This document shows positions 1 to 11,247 of a stretch of DNA of 64,000 nucleotides, piece after piece. Origin of the DNA: Symsagittifera roscoffensis (lineage: Eukaryota > Xenacoelomorpha > Acoela > Convolutidae); NCBI RefSeq assembly GCF_963678635.1, contig NC_087067.1, positions 8,355,716 to 8,419,715 on the forward strand, written 5' to 3'. How positions within the stretch are numbered: the first letter of the stretch is position 1; each line of letters opens with the position of its first letter. The notes under the pieces are model-generated. The model ran no database searches and was not told the DNA's origin. It saw only the letters and a list, made by a program, of their open reading frames with translations. Both the position numbers and the translations under genes were made by a program.

Positions 1-1485
1 TTCAACAAGTTACCCAGTTTACTTGGGCCACTATTACCAAATAAATACCGAATAATTACGGAACTAGACTTCCACACAGTATTAAAAATTTTTTTAAAAA
101 TGGTTCCCTTATTTGATTTAATAGATGAAGTTCTAGACTCGAAATTTCTTTGCCGATCACAGAAAGATAAACAGAAAACTAAGCCAGCAACAAAAAATGC
201 AGAAAAATGATACGTTAGAATTTGGACCAAAAAAAGGATGCCGAAAAAAACTCGATTTCAGTTACTTTCAGGCATTTTTGCCTCTGCCGAATAAAAACTT
301 AACATAATAAATTTCGAGTACAAAAAAAACATCAAAACAGCAATACGACAGATTTAAAAATAAATATTTTCCTTCTGAAAAACACTCTTAACAAAAACTT
401 TATCAGACAAAACCTGATTAATAATGCATTTAGGCAACGCAAAGGCGGCGTACTTTAAATCTAATTATACCCGAAACAATGAATCGAGGCAAGAAAAAAG
501 GTTTAAAAAATTGACTTAGAAAAAAACATCACAAAAAGAGTCATCGAAAACTGTATCTAACAGTATTTTTCTCGGAATACTCCAAAATTCAGCATACTCA
601 ACGGAGATCAACATATAAAACAGTTAAGAACATATTTCAGAAAAATCTTTTGATCTACTTAAAAATCACCCTTTTAAACAAGAAACTTTTAAAACTGAAA
701 GAAACTTTGAATTCCGATGAAACTTCAAGAAATCAAGCAAATCATTTTTTCGTTTTCAAATTTTGGCCTCTCAAGTAAAATTATTTTTAGACAACTTCAA
801 GTATCACATAGTTCAAACCTGGTAAGAAGTGTTAATAAACCAGGAAACATATTTTCCGCTCCAAATTAAAAAAAGCTTTAAAAATAACAGTACTCGACTT
901 TTTTTCCAGGCTATTTGCACTTTTGTTAATCGAGAGCCTAAATTAACTTCCATTTAATGAAGGAACCTGAAACAACACTAAAACAAAAAATTCAAATAAC
1001 TGCAGCGAAAAACCAATCGTGAACTTCGCTGAAAAAAAAACATTTTTACTGACCTTTTACTAAGAAATGCTTTTTACAGATCAAAAACAAATTAAGTACA
1101 CAATCCAGCTGAATAAAAACTCGTATCTTTCATTAAAACTTAACAGTGAGAATACACAGTGCATAACAGTGAGAAAAATGTCAAAACGCATGACCCGTCT
1201 CCGTTGTCAAAAAAATGGAAAACATTTCAAAGCCGAACCTGAGTATGTCTATAGAACAGACACTAAGCTTCATGTCGCAAATAAAAGCAACGAAAACAAG
1301 AGGAGACAGTTTTTGTGCAAATAGCACCTAATATTCCGACCATTCATAAAACAACAAGTTATTTTTTCTCTCCTTTTTTCATATAAAATTCTTTCTAAAC
1401 AATTTTTTTTGTGCGTGTTGAGATGAAAGTGAAAAACTGGTCGAACGCATTTCGACAACAGTTGTTTTGACCTCCTTCGAACCTG
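1..1485. other. AT-rich intergenic DNA, no gene seen
   Basis: The stretch is A-rich and full of short homopolymers. Open frames here are short (the longest is about 85 codons near 1067-1324), Lys/Asn-rich and without a recognisable motif, as expected by chance in such DNA. I see no RNA gene or mobile-element protein in it. Confidence 0.6.
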
Positions 1486-2745
1486 AGGACGGTCCTAAAG
1501 AGCCTCAACAACCATTGAGAATCAATGACCGAGCGGCAGCTAAGGCAAAAAAGTGGGTCGACCCTCGTTAAGCCGAAAACGAAACTTTAGGCGCAAAAAT
1601 ATTCTATCAATAACATATTTTCAAATAAAATTTTTACGACCAATCCCTTCTGAAACATTCAAAAACATTAGAAAAAATTGGCCCTTGAAAGTGCACAACA
1701 TAAATTAACTAGCGATACAATTAAAATGGTGCATTACAATATATTGAAAAGAAAAAAAACGAAGGAAATCATTTTTTTTAAAAAACGTTAAGCGGAAAGA
1801 ACTTGAGAAAACTCCAAAAATTATCTACAAAATTTTATACTTTAACCCCGACGATGACCATAAAAAGCCTCAGCACGCATAGAGTATCAATAAACGAGCG
1901 GCAACTACGGCAAAGACATTGGGTCGACCCTCGTTAATCAGAAAACAAAACTAAGCATAAAAAATATTCATGCTAAAACATATTTTCGAATAAAATGTGA
2001 ACGACCCATCCTTTCTGAAACATGCAAAAGCTTTGAAAACGATTCTCCATTGAAACTGCACAACACAAATTAACTAGCGATACAATTAGAATTGTGCATT
2101 ACAATATATTGAATAGAAAAAAAACGAAGGAAATCATTTTTTTTTTCAAAAACGTTAAGCGGAAAGATTTTGAGAAAACGCCAAAAATTATCTACAAAAT
2201 TTTATACTTTAACCCCGACGATGACCATAAAAAGCCTCAACAAGCATAGAGTATCAATAAACGAGCGGCAACTATGGCAAAGACATTGGGTCGACCCTCG
2301 TTAATAAAAAATATTCAAGCAAAAAACATATTTTCGAATAAAATGTTTATGACCCATCCCTTCTGAAACAAGCAAAAGCTTTGAAACAATTCTCGATTGA
2401 AAATGCTCAGCATTAACTAACTGGCGATACAATTAGAATTGTGCATTACTAAATCGCGAATAGAAAAAAAGAAGGAAGTCGATATTTTTTTCAAAAACGT
2501 TCAGCGGAAAAAAAACTTCATGTTTATTCACACTTTTGCCCCAACGATGATCATAAAGAGCTTCAACAAGCATTGAAAATCAATGACCGAGCGGCAACTA
2601 AAGCGAAAAAAACTGGGTCGACATCCGTTAAGCCGAAAACGAAACAGTAGGCATAAAAAATATTCCTGCTATAAAAATTTTGAAGTACAATTTTTTTCGA
2701 CCCATCCCTCCCGAAACAGACAGATCATTCAAAACAATTAGCCCT
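1486..2745. repeat. Four-copy tandem repeat, unit about 365 bp
   Basis: A long unit recurs four times with moderate divergence. The block containing GAGCGGCAACTA starts near 1531, 1895, 2263 and 2589, giving spacings of about 364, 368 and 326 bp. Each copy also carries a GGGTCGACCCTCGTTAA-like segment (altered in the fourth) and, in three of them, CCCCGACGATGACC or a close variant. Copies two and three are most alike; the first and fourth are more diverged. No unit has a long open frame. It looks like a small satellite-type expansion. Confidence 0.75.
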
Positions 2746-3095
2746 TCGCAATATAAGTTGACGTGCGATATTTATTGCTTGTCTGGTCCTAACTTGTCAT
2801 GAAAGAAGAAAAACCGTTAACGCGCAATGACTTCACAAATTGTAACAACTCAGACTATTCTGAAGAATAATCCCATTTAACTCGGCTTAACTGCAAATAT
2901 CTCAAAGGAAACAAAAGAATGATGTTTGAAACAATCTATTGACATCCATCATTATGGCAGAATGCAAATTTGAAATACACTTTCATAATATTGGAGCTAC
3001 TTTAATCACGAGAAAGGATAATTTGCAATAAATCTTCTTGAGATCCTAAGACATAAGAGAAGCATAAATCTGAATGACAAATCAATGAAGAAGTT

Positions 3096-3101
3096 TTTAT
3101 T
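3096..3101 (-). terminator. Candidate polyadenylation signal of the USP36-like gene
   Basis: On the minus strand AATAAA lies about 15 bases beyond the stop codon of the USP36-like reading frame. The placement is plausible for a compact 3' UTR, but chance AATAAA hexamers are common in DNA this AT-rich. Confidence 0.35.
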
Positions 3102-3115
3102 TTCAGTTTTATGGG

Positions 3116-4498
3116 TTAATGGAACTTATTATAACTGTAAGAACCCCTGTTTCTATTGTCAAAGTGGTTATTGAACCCGCGATTTTTATGTCTATTATCG
3201 TGGAAACTCTGGAACTTATTCATGTTTCGATCATGTTGGTACCAGTGTTCGTTGTGATTGTAGAAACCGCCTTTATAGTTACCTCTTGACTCGATATAAT
3301 TATTGTTGTGGTTATAGTTGTTATTTCGGTTAAAAGTGGCGTCGCTCTTTCGTTTTCGACAGTTACCGCGATCTACTTCCTCGTCGAAATCGTCATAATA
3401 CCTGCTAGTGGCACCTGCAAACCCATTGCTTCCATAGGAGAAGCTTTTATTTAGGTTCACAGAAGCGCTCAGATGTTCTCCGTTCCATGATTTAGTTACA
3501 GCTTGCTGCGTTAAATGACCCACAAGGTCAAAACTCTGCGTTTGAGTTAGGCTCAAGTCCCGCCCTGAATTCAGACTCGAAGGTCGCATGCTGTTTTTGG
3601 GCACAGGTACGGGCTGAGTTTTCATTCGATTCTGAGAGCTGGGCGGTGATCCCGATCTTTCATTCCAAGTGATTGAGCTGCCCCCATTAATGGCAGCCAT
3701 TTTATGACCTTGGAATGGAGGTCTGAAATTTTCGCTTTTCGAATCTGAAGGGCAATCAGTTTTCGTATTGTTAATGTTGCTGATGTTGTTATGTTTATAC
3801 TGGACGTAATTGTGCTCGTCGTAGGGACTTGCTGCAAATCTATTCGACATATTTCCTTTATTTTCGTTTTCAACAGGGCTGTCAGAGTTAACCGTGGAAA
3901 TAGTCACTTCTCTTTTCGCGGGAGACGCTGTACCGTTTTTGAACTTGGTAGATTTGAACCGCTGCTTCACCTTTTCTTTGAACTTTTGAAGTTGCGATGC
4001 TTTCTTAGTTGATCCCATTGAGCTTTTCGACTCGTTTGAGGAAACTGAAGGACTCCTCGCACCTCCGTTTGTATCGCTCATAGATCCATCTAGCATACGA
4101 CTTCCCGCATTTTCCAATGGACATAACGTCTCGCCGCTCAGATCCGAACATCCATTTTGCGTGAGATCCGTATTAATTGAACCATTTTGTGATATCATCG
4201 ACGCTCCATTAGATCTCAGGAATAGCGAATCAGTGCCATATCTCGGAGATGCAGGGGCTGAGTTGATTCCAGATTTCGAACGTCCATTTTTTAAAGACAA
4301 TTTAGTTCTGTCAACTTGATCGCAATTGAAGTATTTTGAGGTCTTCGCTTTCCCTTCTTGCGCATTTTTGGCACTGGTGTTGCTTCTTTCCGACAAGTCT
4401 GTGGCCGAATTGCTTCCGCTGCTTGTGAAGAAACTGAGGTTAGAAGATATTGTCGAAGAATTGTCGTCATTTGTCACTTTGTTTTGTGCTTCGGTACA
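3116..4498 (-). CDS. USP36: USP36/USP42-like deubiquitinase, exon 3 (C-terminal region)
   Basis: This is the last coding exon, 460 codons plus stop. It starts after a TTTTTAG acceptor in phase 0, matching the phase-0 donor of the preceding exon. Most of it is disordered Ser/Asn-rich sequence with a Lys/Arg cluster in the middle. The end holds a short conserved-looking block: a WNGE motif, then an acidic DDFDEE followed by DRG and a basic RKRK cluster. This agrees with the C-terminal tail I remember in vertebrate USP36/USP42, where a Trp-Asp-Gly motif precedes an acidic and then a basic stretch. The extreme C-terminus is rich in Asn, His, Tyr and Gly. Joining to the catalytic exons is inferred from strand, phase and this tail; a small extra exon within the 2.1-kb intron cannot be excluded. 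Confidence 0.75.
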   Translation of the reverse strand, partial: CTEAQNKVTNDDNSSTISSNLSFFTSSGSNSATDLSERSNTSAKNAQEGKAKTSKYFNCDQVDRTKLSLKNGRSKSGINSAPASPRYGTDSLFLRSNGASMISQNGSINTDLTQNGCSDLSGETLCPLENAGSRMLDGSMSDTNGGARSPSVSSNESKSSMGSTKKASQLQKFKEKVKQRFKSTKFKNGTASPAKREVTISTVNSDSPVENENKGNMSNRFAASPYDEHNYVQYKHNNISNINNTKTDCPSDSKSENFRPPFQGHKMAAINGGSSITWNERSGSPPSSQNRMKTQPVPVPKNSMRPSSLNSGRDLSLTQTQSFDLVGHLTQQAVTKSWNGEHLSASVNLNKSFSYGSNGFAGATSRYYDDFDEEVDRGNCRKRKSDATFNRNNNYNHNNNYIESRGNYKGGFYNHNEHWYQHDRNMNKFQSFHDNRHKNRGFNNHFDNRNRGSYSYNKFH

Positions 4499-4587
4499 CT
4501 AAAAATAGACAATGAGTAATGGAAAGCGTATATTTTTTTTCGTAATACTAAGATTTGAGAACCCAATTTCGATTAAGGATGTTATCT

Positions 4588-4690
4588 TCTCTAAACTAGT
4601 CGAATATTGTATCCGAATCCAATTTTCAAGTGTCGAATATACAAGTCGACTTCTCTATACTAGTCGAATATTGTATCCGAATCCAGTTTT
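4588..4690. repeat. Short direct duplication containing GTCGAATATTGTATCCG
   Basis: A block of about 40 bases beginning TTCTCTA and ending in GTATCCGAATCCA occurs twice, about 65-70 bases apart, with one or two mismatches. It lies inside an intron. Confidence 0.7.
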
Positions 4691-4752
4691 AGAGCACGCA
4701 GATATGTCACCTGGCAGCTTGACTCGAAATATCTTGAAAAGCTACCAAAAAA

Positions 4753-4815
4753 AACTCCGAACACAGAGGCGAAGCTGAGCTTCGCACTACTTGCGATACA
4801 GAAGTATAGGATTAA
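4753..4815 (-). repeat. Fragment of tRNA-derived SINE (3' part)
   Basis: The string CAGAGGCGAAGCTGAGCTTC followed by a CACTACTTGCGA-like segment resembles the far end of the SINE copies at 12.4 kb and 30.2 kb, and the short copy at 29.0 kb. The tRNA-like head is not present here, so this would be a truncated copy. Confidence 0.4.
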
Positions 4816-6592
4816 AACAGCATGACGGTAAAAAAGTAGCAACGATGACTTCGCGCGAAGAAAAAGTATTAAAATTTATGAATTTTTTATTTCTTGTTTT
4901 TTCAAGATTTTTAAATTTTCTACGTTTTTTTTTCAGGGGTTCAAAAAATGGCCGGAGTATCAAATCGGATATTTGTAGGAAACAATATATTAGGTAAACA
5001 AGCCGACACAGATAAAACCGACAGCCAATAAGCAGTAAATTAACCGAAATGTACTGCTCATAAAGTGTCCACGAGTGCTTTATATGTAAGGAATACAAGA
5101 TCCAATTCGGAAACTTAACCGACAGTTTAAGTCGAAAACCATTAAACAGAAAACTTAGACATATAGTACATGAACACATCAAAAACATAGCACAACAAAA
5201 TAGCAGACAGAAATTGAGAGGAAAGCTGCAAAGTGAAAAAATGAAACCATTTTCAGAAAATCTAAATCTACCAACACTGTCATATCTTTGTATCAATTTG
5301 TCAGGAATAAAAAACAATTTTAACAAAAAAAAACATGCCAAATAAAGCAATTGAACGTTAAATTTCCATCAGAACAAAAATTACGTAGCGGTAGCAACAC
5401 AACGAAGCGCAGAAAAAATATGCGCATACGCAATAAATCCGTGCTCATTAATTGACAAAACGGAATTTTCAAACAGTTTTAAGAAACTTTATTTGTAAAA
5501 TTTTTATTAAAAACTTTTCAAAAAAGCAACAAAAATTGGGCAAAAAATTTATATAACTACATTACTTCCACTAGTGGCCTTCAGAAAATTACAAGAAAGC
5601 TGAAACTTCAAAAAGTGTCTGTGCAGCAAGAACTAAGCAAAAAAAAATAATGACAGATGATTGCACGTAAAGGCGGAAAAGTCTAGGTCGGACAAAAACA
5701 AGTTAACGCTGGATTTCAACCACAAGCTTTTGTCGTCAAGTAAATGTGTAACCTCTACACCAGATGCGCTGGATAATTGATTAAATGTGAATTTATTATG
5801 ATAAACTAACTAAAAAGCCGAAAGTGGATTTTTTAAAAATTGATAATTTTTCCAATTGTATTACGGAGGGCTTAAGAGAGTGATTTAGATTTTTCAAAAA
5901 ATTCTCATCAGAGATTAATTGGTATAAAAGCAACAAAACTAGTTTAAAAAAAACATTGGGGAAAAGCCGACGAAAATGAAGCCGAACGACCTAAATGCCG
6001 AAAATCTGCAAAAAAAAGTTCAAATTTGATTTAAAAAATTAATAGGCAACTCTTAACGTAAACACAAGGCCAATACAGTTACCATGCTATTAAATAACTA
6101 CGCACAGGTACACTGCCCGTGCAACGGATATAAAACATACTCTTTACCATTTGACCATTCGGCGAACAAAGTTATTTACGGGAACAGAAGTCTAGTACCC
6201 GATTGCAATACCTTTCTTATCGCAAGCGTAATAAACCAAGTCTTCCTAATTGTCTATCGACAAGGCATCTTAAAACATTTACCAGCTGCGTTTTTTGTAT
6301 GTTTTCAGTGAAGTCTGCGCCCAATATCAAAACCGAAATCAGCACCTATCATATTAGTTTTGAGAATCCGTAAACTTCGTTGGCTCGAAAACATACATTT
6401 ACACGCTACATAAAGCTTTCGGCCAATCAGCAGAGATTCGACAAGAGTTTGATTAAATTTGAGCCAAAATTTAGGGAGAAACCATAGAAAGATCTTAACC
6501 AATTATTAAAAGATCTGTACCGCCAAAGATCTTTACCAATTAGAGATCTCTACCCATTATTTATAGGATAAAACTCCTGAAAATGGACTCAC

Positions 6593-6771
6593 ATCTATCT
6601 TGGCCATTTTGCGCCGTGGTTGTCCGTCTTCTTCGCTCATCTTCACTACCTCTTTCTTTCTATACTCTCTCTCCCTCTCTTGATTATCATCATCACCGCT
6701 GTCGTCACTGTCACTGCCGTCCGAGTCTTCGGCCAATGCATATGACACCAGAGTTGTACTTCTTTCCGCTC
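6593..6771 (-). CDS. USP36: USP36/USP42-like deubiquitinase, exon 2
   Basis: This is a 179-bp internal exon. On the minus strand it follows a TTGATTTAG acceptor and ends at a GTGAGT donor. The single G left over from exon 1 plus GA here restores a Gly codon, so the frame continues without a break. It encodes an acidic stretch (EDSDGSDSDDSGDDD) followed by a charged segment with basic clusters, typical of the disordered middle of nucleolar USP36 proteins. The donor leaves phase 0, which fits exon 3. The exon is short, but the match of both phases makes it convincing. Confidence 0.7.
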
Positions 6772-7238
6772 CTAAATCAACTCAAATTTTTATTTGATAA
6801 AAAATTAAAAGTCAACTCTTAACTTAAACACAAGGCATGCATAATTTTAAGTAAGGGGACAAAAGCATTTCTTGCTTCTCCTTTATTTGACCCCAATACA
6901 GGGGGTGGATCTTGGATTTTCTCGAGGGAGGGGCGGATTTTCGAAAATTTTGTCCACCTTTTTTTAGGTCGACCAAATTGCCGAGCGCTTCCAGAACACT
7001 ATAAAGGCCTTATGTTGACATAATTTTCTGCGCCGCTGGCAAATTTTAATGAAACAAAAAAATTGACATAGTAGAGTATATAAGATCGAAACTTTGGATT
7101 TTTTATGTCAGCGCACCTCTTTCAGCGCCTGATAATTTAAGTTATTAACTGAAAAAAGTCTTGTGCCCGGTTATAAAACACTTGTATGTGTAAGTGTAAA
7201 CAGCCTCTGCATTAAAAAAAAACAAAATGTCATTCTAC
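6772..7238 (-). other. Intron 1 of the USP36-like gene
   Basis: The intron is 467 bp, with a GTAGAA donor and a TTTAG acceptor on the minus strand. Its middle (about 6895-7060) is a copy of an interspersed repeat found again beyond the 5' end of the gene. Confidence 0.65.
6895..7060. repeat. Interspersed repeat copy 1 (inside USP36-like intron)
   Basis: The segment starts with a GGATCTTGGATTTTCTCGAG-like block, continues through a GGGCGGATTTTCGAAAA block and a CGACCAAATTG block, and ends in AGCGCTTCCAGAACACTAT. The same order of blocks recurs at 9528-9660, and the last part recurs again at about 9735-9830. No protein is encoded. The family is probably a non-autonomous mobile element of unknown class. 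Confidence 0.6.
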
Positions 7239-9234
7239 CTTTGCCATTTTGCAGAACACTTTTTGACTTTTCACTTCCTTTTCCGTTCACACTTTCAGAA
7301 GATGCAAATGGGTGCAATCTGTCGTAGCCCGAACTAGAACTCGACGATAACGACGAAGACTCAGTCGCCGGTTTCTGGACATTACTGTAGCTGTGACACT
7401 TCTGTAATAGATTCTCATTTGCATTCTGTAACATCTTCGAATTGTTCATATCGTTTGCTTCGTTTTCCTCGGACCGCTTCGGAATCTTGAAGCTCAAAGT
7501 CGGTTTAACAGTCGACGACGATGTCTTCAGCCCCGTGGAAGTTGAACTCGTCGATATAGAGTCACGATCACTGTTAGTTGTACTGTTTTTGACAGCACTT
7601 GCTCCGACTTTTGGAAATGTTTCCAGTGTCGGCTTATGATGCTCGCGGATACCATTGGTCAAACCATCCAGCGACAGTTTTTGTTTCGGACCCAAATGAT
7701 GAGCTTTTCCGTTCATTATTGGCGATTTACTCATTGAATCAGCTATTTTATTTGATTCTGACAAAGGTGATTTTGATGACAACGAGGTGTTATCTGAGGG
7801 CTCATTTTTCTGCTGAGGCGGTTGTTTCTGGGAGTAAAAGAGCATGTAGGCTTCTGATTGCATTGCCATATTAACACTACATTTTGAGACATGGGAATCA
7901 TTGCATTTATACCACATACCATTGGGGGCTTTAACGAAGCAGTAGTAATGACCTGAATGCGATGAAAAACCCGAGTGAACCAAGACTGCGTATAATTGAT
8001 ACTGAGCTCCTGCGCGACTTACACCTTCGCTTAAGAAATGATTCATTTCAAGGATGTCTGGAAAGTTCAAATGTTTACTCAGTTTCATATTAAGGCCATT
8101 ATAATTGAACCTTTTCAAATGAAGAACCAAAATTTTCGGCAGTCTGTGAAACGTTACTCTCCGTGTCGCTTCCACTTTCTGCTTGCATTTTTCACATTTG
8201 TAGAGGTTCGCATTTCCTAGAAACTCTTTCTTTGTATAACGTCCCAAGCTATCTCGGATACTTTGGCAATGTTGGACATCTATTGACAACGTAAGAAAGG
8301 TCTCGTATGTATTACTTCGATTGTGACATTTTGAACAGATAACTTGACTGCGAGAATATCCTCCGAATATTTGGTGCAAAAGACTTGTCGATTGTGTGTA
8401 ATTATCTAACTTGGGCTTATTGTTCAGACACGCTTTTTGCATCGACTCAAAAAAATGAATCAAAAACTCGTGCGCATCTTCTTGTCTACCTGGGTGAAAA
8501 CACTTGCCGATTTCTCGAATTCGATGGACAATTGAGTTCGGACTGATTGCGTTTTGAGGGTGATCGAATATTCTTTTCACAGTTCTTTGCACCTCACACA
8601 ACATGCAGTTTTGGCTCTGGATCTTACACGCTTTGGCCGCGTGATTATCATCTACAAGCACATTATACAGAGGCGCCGTGTAAGCTAAACATTGAAGTAC
8701 TGAGTTTAGGAAACAGGTGTTTCCTTGATTGTGCAACCCACTGCCCGCTTGTAATCCGCGGTTCCTCCAATTGACGTCAATCTGACCTTGGAAGAGGTGG
8801 AACTTGGGAAGTGGAACATCATCATTCACTTGATGATTTGCAGATTTCCCGTTGCAGAGATCCTTCCGGAATCCGTTCAATGAATTCTGGCTACTTTGAC
8901 TGCTGTTCGAACTACTATTTGAACTACTGCTGTTTCGGCTGAAATACGAGAAAGGTTTGAACATATCTTCTTTCCTAGAAACGTGTATGATGTTCGGGTT
9001 TCGCTCCAGAGCATCATAGAGCGGATTTTCTGTTGACTCGTTTTTCTCGAAGTCTATCGATGAGTTAATGAGACTTCGAACACCTGAGCTTGATGCACTG
9101 CAATTCGAGAGAGTGGGTTTATTAGGATTGATATTGGATAGAGATATTTTCACGGTTTGTTCAAACGGTGCGGCGGCAAGCGTCTCGCCGCTGACAGACT
9201 CTTTGATGAGGGCATCTAGATTGGACACGGGCAT
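7239..9234 (-). CDS. USP36: USP36/USP42-like ubiquitin carboxyl-terminal hydrolase, exon 1 (catalytic)
   Basis: This exon encodes the N-terminus and complete catalytic domain of a cysteine deubiquitinase that removes ubiquitin from substrates; the USP36 branch is nucleolar. An in-frame TGA lies upstream, so I start at the ATG giving MPVSNLD. Residues 1-160 are mostly Ser/Asn-rich. The Cys box GNTCFLN puts the nucleophile at about Cys174, and the His box HSGHYYCF at about His429, followed by WYKCNDSHV with Asp446. Two Cys-x2-Cys pairs (about 300/303 and 347/350) form the usual zinc-binding insert. The catalytic core is intron-free. The exon ends at AAAG before GTAGAA, phase 1. With exons 2 and 3 the protein is about 1,185 residues, close to human USP36. 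USP36 and USP42 are paralogues in vertebrates; which one this corresponds to cannot be decided. Confidence 0.9.
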
Positions 9235-9527
9235 TACTCGATTGGTACAAATTCTCACAATTCATAACAGTCTGAAATCATCTATCGACTATCATTGAGG
9301 ATTAACAAAAAAATAACTATATAATATCTAGATCCTAAAAACTCTTTATGAACAGTCAGAAAAAAGTTGATTTATCTACAAAAATCGTTCAGTTTTTAGA
9401 TTTTAATTCGATACAGACAAGATGAAAGATTAAGTGCAGCCTAATTAAAAACCTAATTAAGAACACTTAGTTGTCATTAGAGCAATCAGGTTTTTACACG
9501 CTGAAAAAATTTGCTTAGAATTATTGA

Positions 9528-9870
9528 CATCAGAGGCGGATCTAGGACTTTCTCGAGGGGTGGACGGATTTTCAAAAAGTTTCGAATATTCTGTCGACTT
9601 TCTTGTTTTTTTTTGCTCGACCAAATTGATTTTTCGAGCTCTCTCAAAGCACTATTTTGAAAAAACAAGCCAAACAAGGCGTGCTTTTAAGCACTTTTTG
9701 ACCAAAAAAATCTCCCCCCTCAAAATTAATACATTTTTCAAAAATTTAGTCGACCTTTTTTTAGGTAGACTACCTTGATTTTCCGAGCTCTCCCGAAGCT
9801 CTAAAAAGACCCTTTTGGCCTAATTTTCTCAAAATCAAACATATTTTTTGAAATTCAAAAATTATGAAAA
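9528..9870. repeat. Interspersed repeat copies 2 and 3
   Basis: Bases 9528-9660 repeat the order of blocks in the copy at 6895-7060: GGATCTAGGACTTTCTCGAG, GGACGGATTTTC, CGACCAAATTGATTTT, then GAGCTCTCTCAAAGCACT. A further partial copy at about 9735-9830 again contains the GTCGACCTTTTTTTAGGT and GAGCTCTCCCGAAGCTCT blocks. The two may be one element with an internal duplication. Confidence 0.55.
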
Positions 9871-10742
9871 AATGGTCCAGAAAAGGAGTTTTTATGCACT
9901 TTTTGGAAAAGAATGATAAAAAATCGAGATTTTTTGGCGCGCGCTTCCCCCATAAATTTTAGTTAATATTGGCTCTGAAGGCGCCTTTAGTCAAATTTTA
10001 GGGTTCGTCGACCTAAAATGAATATCTTAATTTAGTACAAAGGGGCTCCCTTTGGGTCGGCAGGGGGTCGAGTTTCTGAGGGGCGGGCATCCGATCCCCC
10101 TAAATAATAAGGATTATTGCCTTAGCAGTACCACAATTATGATGGAATTTATATTGCAAAATTCGGACGCAAAGTTAATTTTACCACAAAAATGGGAACT
10201 TTTGACTTTTATAATCAATCAAAAATTACGCTCAAGCAACAGGGTCGATTAATGAGTAACAATCCAAGCAAGGCCTTTTTACAGCTTAATCGATTTGAAT
10301 ACAAAAAATCTACATAATTGTCTAGAATGTTTAAAAAATCTTTTTTTTTGGCTATCAAAAAAAACATATTTGCAGAAAATTTAGAAAACGATGATCATCT
10401 TAAGCTTTGTTGAGCTACATTAGAGACTAATTTTCAGATAATTTGCATAGCATTCAGTAGAGAGCCATTTAAACAGACAGGTCAGTTAGTAGACAAATAT
10501 TGAATCAACCAATAAGAATTGTAGTATTAGGCAGATTAACTGCAAGCAAAAAATCCCTACTTCCTAGTCGGCGAATAGTGTTCGGTCCAAACAATTACAG
10601 GTCGTGGCTGATCACTATATCACTGTACAACACAACTGACAAATTTGATGCTGCGGTAACAAAGCCGACAAAAAAGCAGACAAACAGACGTCCGACAAAG
10701 ATTTTTCGACTCACGGACAATTTTCCGCTTGCAAAAAAAACA

Positions 10743-10815
10743 GGTGCTGGTCGGATTCTAACCGTTGACCTTTATCTATATAGGGAAGTGCGTTACCTTT
10801 GCGCCACGTGCACGA
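10743..10815 (-). repeat. tRNA-like segment (degenerate tRNA or SINE head)
   Basis: Read on the minus strand it begins GTGCACGTGGCGCAAAGG, has a GGTTAGAATCC block resembling an internal promoter B box, and ends GACCAGCACC. The outer GTGC/GCAC can pair and the B-box arm is nearly complete, but the rest of the acceptor stem and the anticodon arm are poor. It is more likely a pseudo-tRNA or SINE head than a working tRNA. Confidence 0.35.
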
Positions 10816-11219
10816 ATTAACATCTGACTTTTGATTTGATAAGAACCAAAAGTAAAATGATTTAAGTGATTCTGTAAAAGTAGCTGTTAACCCGAAAAAT
10901 CTATTTTCCAGTTTGATAACGCTTGCTAATCTAATCGTAAGCGTAATATTTTCGTCTCGTTTTGTCTTGAAAAGATGCCAAGTAAGACAAGTGAATGATA
11001 AATTGGCATCGAAACAAAACTCAAGAAGCAGTAATGTAGTCGATCATTCTTGAGCTAAATTTTTGCTCATCGACGATGCACGGTAGTTGTATAATTTGAT
11101 AAGCTGGCTTAAAATAAAAATGACTGATACGGACATTAAGCAGAAATCAATGACATTTTGTCAGGAAAAGCAAAGCAAGTCACGTTGTAAACTTCAACAG
11201 GATTAAACGAATTCACCGC

Positions 11220-11247
11220 ACCCACCCCCCCCCCCCCAAAAAAAAAG
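11220..11247. repeat. Poly-C / poly-A homopolymer run
   Basis: A run of C (broken once by A) is followed directly by a run of A. It is a simple low-complexity tract and a likely place for sequencing length errors. Confidence 0.8.

Larger units (their letters stand above)
4499..6592 (-). other. Intron 2 of the USP36-like gene, with repeats
   Basis: The intron is about 2.1 kb, bounded on the minus strand by a GTGAGT donor and a TTTTTAG acceptor. It contains a duplicated segment (4588-4690) and a sequence like the 3' part of the SINE family seen at 12.4 and 30.2 kb (4753-4815). The rest is AT-rich with no recognised coding sequence. Confidence 0.65.

Noticed and set aside
10743-10815. Functional tRNA gene
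   Set aside because: Only part of the acceptor stem pairs and the anticodon stem is poor, so it is listed only as tRNA-like.
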